From the NCBI RefSeq assembly GCF_029784135.1, contig NC_073746.1:244810307-244874306 (forward strand): DNA of 64,000 bases, given 5' to 3'. The notes under the pieces are model-generated. The model did not search any database and had not been told where the DNA came from. It was given only the letters and a program-made list of their open reading frames with translations. Both the position numbers and the translations under genes were made by a program. Position 1 is the first letter of the stretch, and each line of letters begins with the position of its first letter. Of the stretch, positions 12,431-21,505 are shown piece after piece. The stretch comes from Toxorhynchites rutilus septentrionalis (taxonomy: Eukaryota; Arthropoda; Insecta; Diptera; Culicidae).

Positions 12431-13442
12431 TGGAAATGGGCACCCTAATGACAAATTAAAAAAATACGAGTTTAATGTTTTGCGATAAAGAACAAAATTA
12501 CCACTTTTGACGAAGAGCTGAGAACCACTATATTAGTTTGGCATGGAATGGCTGTATATATATATATATATACAGAATACAATCTTACGTGCATCGTGAT
12601 GTACAAAGTATTAATGAATAAGTGAAAATTAACGTTAAAAGACATTTCTATAGATCTGCACACTTTTACAGATTTTTCCAAATTTTTAACAGACATTCGC
12701 ATGTTTTTACAGACTTTTTTTAAAAATCATCTGGCAGCTCTTCCTTCCACTTTTTATCGAATATTTCCAAATCGCAGGAGTAAACATTTACGTGACTCTG
12801 ACTTTGTTTGTTTTTATTACGTTCGGAAAAACGTTATGACAAAGAGAGGGGACATTAAAAATGCGTTGCTCAGTGAAAGGCTGAGATGATCTTTTAGAGA
12901 TGCAATGGTTAATTAAACAATTGACGGAAAAATGTAGTTCGTTCATTTTATAATTTTACTTATTTTTGCCCTTGACAACAATACCTCTTTTATAGTGTTG
13001 ATTATCATAAGAAAAATAACACTCCTGATCGTTGGATCTCTTTTGACATTTCAATTGGATCTTTTTTGACAGCCGTTTTGATTCAGTCCGCACTACCTAG
13101 CTCGTAACTATTGTGGGATTGTTTTGCACCACCTCGTGAAGTTTGTTCTTATTCATTTATGTTACTTCTTTTTCATCTTCATTTTCTTATCTTCAACCGT
13201 CATTTTTCCTGTCACCTACATGACCCACTTTTTGGCAGGGTTTGTTAACGACGTTCTTGCAGTGAACAGGGTGATCAGTGATTCCAGGAGTCACGGCAAC
13301 AACGAGAGAGCACTCCGGTAAAAACATTGTTTCATTAAATAACTCGCAACTTTCCTGCCTTCTAGACCCGCATGACATGATTCACTAGAATGATGCATCT
13401 TCAATTAACACCGGATCTACGAATGAAATAGAGGGAGAGAGA

Positions 13443-13599
13443 ACAGAACCATAGCTGAGCACAGTCCCGGTGATGCTTCAATGGATGCTGATTTAACCAC
13501 TACCGAGATCATGTCGGAGGTGATACATGAGAACATTACGGCACTACTGCGAGAATTTAACAAACATTCGAATTCGCTAGCGATAAAATGTTCAACATG
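13443..13599 (+). pseudogene. Short C-terminal-like coding remnant
   Basis: The frame RENRTIAEHSPGDASMDADL, TTTEIMSEVIHENITALLRE, FNKHSNSLAIKCST ends at a TGA (13597-13599). It could be the end of the accessory (MADF/Myb-type) protein of the surrounding Harbinger-like element, but that is a guess from position. Confidence 0.35.
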
Positions 13600-14175
13600 A
13601 ATGTTTCAATTTCATCATTTGTTTTTGTTTTATGTGAAATATTATTAAAGTCGCCTGCCCAAGAGCAACACGTTATATTTTCTTGTCTTTTTCATGCAAT
13701 CACTAAATTTGTAGTGATGATGATTATCTGTTTCATGCAGTTGATTTGAATATTGGACTGAATTGGAAGCATTTTTCTACACAAATGTTGTACTATAAAG
13801 CTGCTCGTTTTTATATCAATGAGAGTGTTGAAAAGTTACGTATATATTGATGCTTTTGATTTTATTTCTTTTCGTTCGAATTAAGGAAAAATCTAAGCAA
13901 AACAGATTTTTTGAAAACAAACTGTTTTATTAATAATTCGCTTTCCATATGATTTCCTGGGGTAATTGAAGAAAAGACATCTCAGCTAGCGTAATGACGT
14001 GTGATGCATGATGACGGATGAAAATGATTTTATCACGTTTGAGTTGCCTCAATGTGCAGAGCTGAGTTGGAGATCCGATTGACATCGCCAACATAGATCG
14101 GGTTGCGGTTGCGTAATGTGTAGATGGCCTAATTTGCCTCCCAAACACGAATGTTGCCAGCAAGGCGCCTAGAAG

Positions 14176-14405
14176 TATATCCTAAGGTGGGCCAACTTGC
14201 TAAAACCACTCTTCAGTCATCTTGGAAATCTACCGTGTTTTGTTAGTAAACAAAAGACAATACGTTAGCGCCGAAGCTTGCTCCTGATCAGTCTATCTCT
14301 TTCACGCTTCAAGCAAATAATTCCCCTTCTGCTCTCTTCCGTACTGTTTTCATATGCCGCTCCCCTAACCAACTTAGTCTCGAAATGGCCTCACCTTAGG
14401 ATATA
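14176..14405. mobile_element. MITE family TATATCCTAAGGTG, copy A
   Basis: 230 bp bounded by TATATCCTAAGGTG (14176) and CACCTTAGGATATA (ending 14405), perfect 14-bp inverted ends. Preceded by AAGGCGCCTAGAAG, which recurs between this copy and copy B. Confidence 0.88.
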
Positions 14406-14421
14406 CCAAGGCGCCTAGAAG

Positions 14422-14648
14422 TATATCGTAAGGTGGGCCAACTTGCTAAAACCATTCTTCAGCCATCTTGGAAGTCTACCGTGTTTTGTTAGTAAACAAA
14501 ACACAATACGCTTGCGCAAAAGCTCGCTCGTGATCAGTCTGTCTCTTTCACGCCTCAAGCTAATAATTCCCCTTCTGCTTTCTTCCGTACTGTTTTCATA
14601 TACCGCTCCCCTAACCAACTCAATGACGAAACGGCCTCACCAGGATAT
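14422..14648. mobile_element. MITE family TATATCCTAAGGTG, copy B
   Basis: A direct-repeat neighbour of copy A, separated by the 16-bp spacer CCAAGGCGCCTAGAAG. Its right end is slightly damaged (CTCACCAGGATATAC). Internal sequence, for example TCTGTCTCTTTCACGC and CTTCCGTACTGTTTTCATAT, matches copy A. Confidence 0.85.
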
Positions 14649-14954
14649 ACTTGGTTGGCGCCTTGGTTGCCAGCAGACATTGACGCTGTACATTTGTCAT
14701 CACGGATAGGAGCTGTAGCACTTTTGAAAATCAACAAGGAATGACAGATGTGCTGATTTTCCTGCAGAGGTGCAAATTTTATTTTAAATGTACACATTTT
14801 GATTTTATTGTAAAGTTTTCAAAAGTCGCGCATAATTTTTGATGAAATTTCCAAATTTGTTAGTTTTTTTTTCTTCTTGCTAGAACTAAGAAAAATCTCA
14901 CTTGTACTAGATTTTTTTTCAAACACATTTTCCTTAGTTCGATTTTCTTAGTCA

Positions 14955-15125
14955 ATTAAAGAAATGGCATCTCTGCCAGCGATTATGCAGATTATGATGA
15001 CAGATGAAAACTTAACGATTACATCACGTTTGAGTTGCCTCAATGTGCAGAGCTGAGTTGGCGATACGATTGACATCGCCAACATAGATCGGGTTGCGGT
15101 TGCCTGATGTGTAGAAGGCCTAAGT
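14955..15125 (-). mobile_element. Harbinger-like terminal segment, second right-end copy
   Basis: CACGTTTGAGTTGCCTCAAT, GTGCAGAGCTGAGTTGG and AACATAGATCGGGTTGCGGT match 14035-14120; it ends TGTGTAGAAGGCC/TAA. 15126-16836 contains no recognisable gene. Confidence 0.7.
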
Positions 15126-16837
15126 GAACTATCGTGAGCTCATAACTCAGGTCCCCTCAACTGACCTTCTTTGTGTGTTATTCTAGCTACTATGTACTAT
15201 GTCCACGCAACAATCATCATGTGACGGTAATCCCAGCCCCTTACCACTCACATTTTCGGTCTGATGCATCGGTAATTGGCATTATTAATATCGCAACAGA
15301 GGAAACCTCATATCAACAGTCCCGCTATGAACAGCCCAACTGTGAAGAAAAAGAACTCTCTTTCGCCTAAACCGCTACTGTGTTATAGATAAAACAAATA
15401 TTTATTGATAGGTAGCGATACTCTTACGCCTCAAAATGGTGTGTAATATACAACAAAATTTATTGTAAGATAAAAATGTACATAAATGAATCCGGCTCTG
15501 CTACAGTTGAATTGCTAAATGAGCCTAATATAATAAATTTTAGGATAAAAAAACGAATCCTAACTAGATCTGGTTCCAGCAATCCAGTGGATAGGGGATA
15601 CATGCTATGAGCTTGTCAATATTCTGTATCTTGTTCGGAATATTGAATATGTCACGAGAGATTTCTAGATACAGCATTGTTTGACATGAATTAAATTTGA
15701 ATGATCAAAATTAAAAGTCATTTTTTTCAAACAAAATAATGTTACTGTTTCATTTCCTCTTTTTATTCGTGATATACATCTCCTGGTAAGGAACATTTTA
15801 AAAAAATAGTGCAATTCCAAATCTTCCTGACAATTCAATTTACTCGAAAACCAGTTTTGGTAAAAGCTCCGGTTTCATCCACGATTTAAAAACCGCAATT
15901 TTAGGTCCACTTTCGAAGATAGACTTCAGTTACAATTAGAGTATCACTTCACGATCCAATATCTTCTACCAATTCTTATTGGTATCGGTTTTCGACAAAT
16001 GAATTTAGTTAGAAAAATATAATTTCAAACGCATGAAAAGCGAACGGATGTTCATTTGTACATAATATGCCTTATTTGAAAATGTGAAACTAAAGTTCAC
16101 AAAAAGTGATACCCAGTAACTTATTTTACCCCAACATCTTCTAAACTGAGGAGGCAAAATAACATTCAAGGTTAAATGATAATGAACAGAAGCATCACTA
16201 TTGCATATACACACATAAGAACAACAAAAACATACTTTTTGTTCGTTTTTTGCCGCGAGCTGATACGAATTTATGCAAAAAACCATGGGAAAAATAACGT
16301 CCGTTGGGTTAATTGCCTACAATGTTCACTTTTTCATTAGTTCCGGTAGCCAACTTGAAACAGCATAGTGCTAACACAAGGAAGAAGACGCACATATCCG
16401 ACTTGTCGTATCCTTGGAGCGTATTCCGCGATGGAAAACGTACCTTTTTCGGAAAATACAAATTAATCCAGCCTCGAGCAAGCTTCGTTCGCAGCCCCGT
16501 TTGTGAGCGATGCGTTTACACTAGTTTTGCATTGATTTTGAGTTAATGAATTCCACACGTACACTGGAAAATAGACACGACAAGCTAATCGTGATAGTCT
16601 GCCACCGAAGGAAACAGATTATTATTGTATTATGACACCCATCTCCCGAACGCTACACGATGTGACGACTTCGAATGTTTTGTACGGGTTGTCAAACAGA
16701 GATAAACAAACGGAGTTTGTAAAGGGAACGGCGATCAGCAAATATGTATATGAAGCGCCGCTTCCTGATGATCTAGTACATTGTACATTTGTTGCGTTCA
16801 GGGATGCCAGGTGATTTTTTCAAATATTTAGCGAAGG

Positions 16838-17710
16838 CGCATAGAAGTATATCCAAAGGCGAGCCAATATGTTAGAACCAAGACGGGTCTATGGTACTAG
16901 GTGAGGCCGTTTCGTCACTAAGTTGGTTAGGGGAGCGGTATATGAAAACAGCACGGAAGAAAGTAGAAGGGGAATTATTTGCTTGTAGCATGAAAGAGAC
17001 AGACTGATCACGAGCGAGCTTCGGCAATAGCGTATTGTATTTTGTTTACACAGTAGACTTCCAAGATGGCTGAAGAGTGGTTTTAGCAAGTTGGCCCACC
17101 TTAGTATATACTTCTAGGCGCCTTGGTTAGAACCACTCTGCAGCCGTCTAGGAAGTCTACTGTGTTTTGTTTATGAACAAAACACAATACGCTTGTGCCC
17201 AAGCTCGCTCGTGATCAGTCTGTCTCTTTCACGCTTCAAGCAAATAATTCCCCCTCTGCTTTCTTCCGTACTGTTTTTATATACCGCTCTCCTAAAGGTG
17301 GCCGTACACTGTTTGCCTGGAGGTCAAATATTTGATATTTTTTGACAGATAAGGTTTGATTTGATATTTGTACAAACACTATTTTGTTTGCCACTCTTCA
17401 ATTTTCAACAGTAGTAAACAATATCAAACACCGAACATGGAAAAAATCAACTGAAATATTCAAGGTAACCTAACCATATACCGACAGGTTCGAAGAACAG
17501 ACTGAAAAAATATTTTAGGCATCCAATAATTGAATATTTGCTTGTCGTGTTTTGTGTAGAATATATTTGATCAGTACACGTTGGACAAAATTTATCTGTC
17601 AAAAAGAGTCAAATATTTGGCTTCGGTCAAACAGTGTATGAGCACCCTAACCAATTTAGTGGCGAAATGGCCTCACCCAGTACCATAGACCCGTCTTGAT
17701 CTTCCTAAGG
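16838..17710. mobile_element. Inverted pair of the TATATCCTAAGGTG MITE (copies C and D)
   Basis: 16872-17110 is an inverted copy and 17130-17296 plus 17647-17700 a direct copy of the same MITE, sharing the outer blocks ACCAAGACGGGTCTATGGTA (16877) and its complement (17680). The central junction holds CTTCTAGGCGCCTTGGTTAG. Copy D is split by another MITE at 17299-17646. Confidence 0.75.
17299..17646. mobile_element. Nested MITE with TACACTGTTTG inverted ends
   Basis: 348 bp. The left end (GGTGGCCGTACACTGTTTG, GTCAAATATTTGA, TTTTTTGACAGATAA) is repeated in inverse at the right (GACAAAATTTATCTGTCAAA, TCAAATATTTG, CAAACAGTGTATGAGCACCC). Flanked by TAA on both sides, and inserted in the CCTAACCAA site that is intact in the neighbouring copies, so the target duplication is certain. 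TAA suggests PIF/Harbinger mobilisation. Confidence 0.88.
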
Positions 17711-18670
17711 TACAAAAAAATGTTTTCACTATCATATCGGAGGAAACTAAAATTCATGACTTACTTTTGAACACAGTTTAATAGGTTATTCAATGTTTAA
17801 TCTAATTAGTATTGTTATATAGCGCATTTCATTATACCTACCTTGAGGCTTTGAAGTTTATTTCAATAAACGCCCCCGCAGACTGCAGACTGACTCGTCG
17901 GTCAAAATTTCGCTCCTTAATCAGTACGAAGAGGTATGCATGTGCGCACATTACTCCGATTCAGTTGGGTCGGATTTTGCATCAGTAGGCCGATCCGACC
18001 AAACTGTCGACTGGAAAAAAGTCTGTAGTGTGCGGGGGCTCTAAAGGTGAACAAAGAATATATTGCGCAACTGCGAACTAAACTTTAGAAATGATCATTG
18101 GCATGATTGATTTAGTGAATATAGCCCCAGTTCTTCCACGAAAACGGAACTGTGATAACTCAATTTGTTTATTTCAGTTTTGAAGTTTTGGTTGTACGTC
18201 AAAGTTGGCCCGAGTGCAAGCATTGCATCGTGGAAATAGTGGAGGTGAGAGGAGGATGGAGGATTTGAGTTTGGATATATCAATTTTGCAAGGTGTGTTA
18301 GTCAGAGTGTAAGTAATGACCTCACGAGGATCTATGGGAGCTGAGATGTTTAGTGCGATGGAATGTACTGTTCGATCGATGAAATCTTGGATTAGCCTAT
18401 ATCTGACTGCATGCATGACTGACTGTGTCTATGTAGATCACGTTTGAGTTGATGTAGTTTGATTGCTTTGAGTATCATTTCGACCAATCCAATTTTTTTA
18501 CGAATCGACGAATTGATAGCGAATAATAACGAAGCTCATAGTGGTTTGAAGCTGACAGTTGATCGGACTGCTGTATTACTTCTTTAATAACCGCTTGTTT
18601 TAGTTAGGTTTTTTGAAGGAACTTTCATTTTTATAAAAACAAATAAAGTGATTATTCTTTACAATGTGTT
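17711..18670. other. No gene recognised
   Basis: AT-rich to moderately balanced sequence with no credible exon, transposase or repeat that I can name. Confidence 0.4.
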
Positions 18671-18675
18671 TATAT

Positions 18676-19161
18676 TCAAATCTTATTGACTTCATGACTG
18701 AGCCTTTTTTCTGGGATAAAAATTCTATCTGCAGTATATCCGCAATGTTGAAATAGATCATAATGTGGGTGAACTTTGAACCGGTTAATCGTATCACAAA
18801 CACATCGCACCATTGATGTCTTTTCGACGTGCCTCCGTCGGATATGTCGGAAAACCACCTCAATGGGATTGAAAAATGGGCAATGCGCTGGTAGAAATAT
18901 AAAAAAAAACCCAAAGGCCGCAAGTAACGGATTATATCCGATTATATTAGGATTATATTCAAGCTCCGTCGAGGATCCAGACGAAGTGGAACCCAGGATA
19001 CATTTGCACCTGTGAGTTATGCAAAGTGAATTACCTACAACATTCGAGAAATTTAAATTTAATTCTTGTGAACGTGCTTTCAGATGGGAGGTGTTCAGCA
19101 TTCTCCCAAAAACAGAGTAGAGACATTCGACAAAATTCACCGTAAAAGATGAACTGCACAA
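18676..19161 (-). pseudogene. Tc1/IS630-type DDE transposase C-terminal relic
   Basis: A minus-strand open frame of 161 codons contains FLPAHCPFFNPIEVVFRHIR RR, the block around the third catalytic acidic residue of this transposase superfamily, and a downstream helical stretch (VRCVCDTINRFKVHPHYDLF). The N-terminal catalytic half is missing. Confidence 0.7.
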
Positions 19162-19264
19162 TTTCGGCGAAAACTGTAAAGCAAAAGCGTTCCATGATTT
19201 GTGCCTACTGGGAGCTTCATACTGTTACGAAGTGAGTGGACATTGTCAAGTGTTTTGAGTCCGC

Positions 19265-19420
19265 CAGATACGCACGCTTGAAGATAGAGGTTGTTCCGAA
19301 GTTCGCCAACCCTCCGGACTATCCCGAGCTGCGTCCCATCGATAATTTCAGAACAAGCCTGAAGCGGAGGGTCTACTCGAACAATTTCGTGGCGAAAACG
19401 GAAGAACTATCAAATAAAGC
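19265..19420 (+). pseudogene. Tc1/mariner-like transposase C-terminal relic
   Basis: Plus-strand VPKFANPPDYPELRPIDNFR then TSLKRRVYSNNFVAKTEEL is the NPPNxPELRPIExFW block and following helix of a DDE transposase. No other part of this copy is nearby. Confidence 0.72.
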
Positions 19421-19523
19421 TAAGGTAGGTAGAACAAGGCGATTCTTCCTGATGAAAACTTCCCGTCTTACCGAGCAAGACCTGCCAGGGAAACTCTTGA
19501 GCTACTCAATTGGGATGAACTAC

Positions 19524-20649
19524 CAGGGTGACCACCCATTCGAGAAAAGCGGGAAAAGGTCGTAAATCAAAAACCGTCGGGAAAAATGCGAGAAAAAGTC
19601 GGGAATTGCTTCGTTCAGTGTTTTTCGGCGCTCTAAAACGTTACTGTTTGTGTTTTAGCGCGTTGAAACGTCGCACGAGATGCAACTTTTTTTTCTATTA
19701 GGTGAACCAAGATGAAGGATGTCTTGTTTTCATCAAAATTTGTTTCTGTCTTACTCGTACTGCCTTCATTCAACTGATACATTAGTGTGCGTGCGCTAAA
19801 TGTAAGTAGTATCTATAATGTTTTGTGTTACGGCAGCATCGACAGTTGCATCGTTTTTGTGTGAATATCAGACAGAGGCACCGATGATTCCTTTCCTTTT
19901 CGATGACTTGTAATGCTTCCTTTACAATGCAGGATTTTAATCGCATGCGATACACTCACTTGCGAACTTATCGCGCGATAATCTGTCATAACCTGTCTGT
20001 CAAACCTGCATCCCTCTAATCATACTGCGTGGAGGCGATCTGGCGTTGTGGTAACATCCATACCTCTCACGCAGAGATCACGAGTTCAATTCTCACTCCC
20101 GACATTCTTCCAAAAATGGAAGTAAAAGTGACGAACCAGCCGAAATGTGTTGAAAGTCACTATAATAGAGAAAAAAAATCATACTGCCATTATTTGTAAT
20201 GGACAAGGTCGTACTAGATTGGTAGAACAAAATCTTTTCGCTAGATGTGGGAATGTAAGATAAATTATAATTGAAAAACAAGCAAATTCAAAAGGATATT
20301 AACAAAAATGTGTAAAAATAGTTATGATTATGCAGTAATACACTTGCAATAGGTGGTCAACTTAGCTCTCGCCTAATGAAGCGTTTCATATGTTTAGAGC
20401 CGAACATTTATTTTGATATATCGTTCCACCCATCTTGCATCATGCTGAGATACACACCGTTCAATTTTTTGTCACATGCGGATCTTGGAAACGATTAACT
20501 AAAAATATTTTCGCAATTCGAGTTTCAAAAATCAATTTTTAACTAAGGACACAATATTATTAAATTTTCATTTTTGAGAGTCGGGAATTTCGTGAAATCG
20601 TGCGGGAAAAATGCAGGAATTCAAAAATTGAAATTGAGTGGTAACCCTG
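19524..20649. mobile_element. CAGGG-ended (hAT-like) non-autonomous element
   Basis: 1,126 bp from CAGGGTGACCACCC to GTGGTAACCCTG. Subterminal CGGGAAAAATGCGAGAAAAA at the left and CGGGAAAAATGCAGGAATTC at the right are related. TGAACTAC before the element and TGAACTGC overlapping its right edge suggest an 8-bp target duplication, but the right edge is ambiguous by a few bases. It contains a SINE. Confidence 0.65.
20029..20176 (+). mobile_element. Small tRNA-like SINE, copy 2
   Basis: Nearly identical to 3862-4019 (CATCCATACCTCTCACGC, GAGTTCAATTCTCACTCCCG, GTTGAAAGTCACTATAATA) and flanked by the 11-bp duplication AATCATACTGC at 20018-20028 and 20177-20187. Confidence 0.9.
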
Positions 20650-20939
20650 AACTGCCTCATGCGACTTATTCATCAGACTTGGCTCCTTCCGATAAAAATT
20701 TTCACAAAACAGAGACAGATTGTTTTTGGGAAGCATTCATGACTTTCCTGATAGTTAGGAAAAGTGTGCAGCTTCCAAAAACTGATCATTCAACAAATTA
20801 AAACCGTCCAGAATATGACTTTATTTTCTAAACATTGCACTAATTATGTTATTGCTTTAATAAAATTGATAAAAAAAGAAATTTTATTGGTACATTTTCG
20901 GTTTACACCGAATACATTGAAAAGAAATTTAAGATTTTC

Positions 20940-21443
20940 AGCTGATTCTAGTACTGCGAGGCGCCACTTCAACAATACACTGCCAACCTTGCGTCAAACG
21001 TCATTCCTGTGCCACAGCTGTGATTGGCTGGTGGCAGACAGTCCGCACACAGAACAACCACGGTCATCAGCAGCAGCTTACTGTGCGAGAAAAAGCATGC
21101 TGAAAGTGAACAATTTGCTATAAAGAAGTTGAATTGAAGAAAAGGTGATTTGTTGAGTGTGGCAGAAAAACCTGGATTTCAGTTCGCGTTTATTTTCTGT
21201 GTGGAAATTCAAACAGTGATAAAAATTGAAGCTGATCAAGAAAAAAGGGACAACTCGTGTTTTGGCCCGCACGAGTTCGATCCACGGCAAGAAATAATCG
21301 GGAAGAAGGAAACAAAGCAGCATAAGAAGAAGAAGTAGAAGAACTGCACTGCAAGTTGTGTGTGGAAGGAAGGAGAAGTGATTCTCGCCTCACGGAGGAA
21401 ATTTAACCGGAAAAAAATTGCGTTCTGTGGATGAAAAACTAAA
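20940..21443 (+). promoter_or_regulatory. hyd: Probable hyd promoter / 5' UTR region
   Basis: About 500 bp of comparatively transposon-poor sequence lies between the last relic upstream and the hyd start codon. No clear TATA box is visible and the transcription start cannot be fixed. The assignment rests only on position. Confidence 0.35.
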
Positions 21444-21505
21444 ATGTCGACCCTTCATTTTGTAGTGCACCCACTTCCGGGTACAGAAGATCAGCTGAAT
21501 GACAG
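21444..21505 (+). CDS. hyd: hyd exon 1 (residues 1-20, start codon)
   Basis: This short first coding exon encodes the conserved N-terminal leader ([15 protein letters not shown]). The donor GACAG/GTAATT splits an Arg codon that is completed by exon 2, giving DRIREV, as in family members with DRLREV. A 4.3-kb intron follows. Confidence 0.93.

Larger units (their letters stand above)
10505..12741. mobile_element. Non-autonomous element with AGAGNTGCCAGAT ends
   Basis: Left CCAGAGATGCCAGATTTACA and right ATCTGGCAGCTCTT are inverted; both are followed inward by TCTGTAAAAC/GTTTTTACAGA motifs. The middle holds the large fold-back described next. No coding sequence. Confidence 0.5.
9478..14132 (+). 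mobile_element. Probable decayed PIF/Harbinger-like element (composite)
   Basis: Left end TAA/GGCCATCTACACACTAGG and right end TGTGTAGATGGCC/TAA are inverted with a TAA flank on each side, as expected of PIF/Harbinger. Just inside the left end, ATGAAAT/GTAAGG (9773) and TTTTCAG/GTGAAAAT (9831) look like a first intron, giving MKCENITEQDAVIVAVALHT. Near 13443-13599 a frame reads MDADLTTTEIMSEVIHENIT, ALLREFNKHSNSLAIKCST. Much of the interior is occupied by other repeats and no complete transposase remains, so the two ends might belong to separate copies. Confidence 0.45.
19480..20740 (+). pseudogene. Mariner-type transposase relic split by a transposon
   Basis: Plus-strand ARPARETLELLNWDE ends at 19521, and LPHATYSSDLAPSD resumes at 20651. 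Together they are the DNARPHxA...[14 protein letters not shown] region that includes the third catalytic Asp of mariner transposases. The 1.1 kb between is a separate element. Confidence 0.75.
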
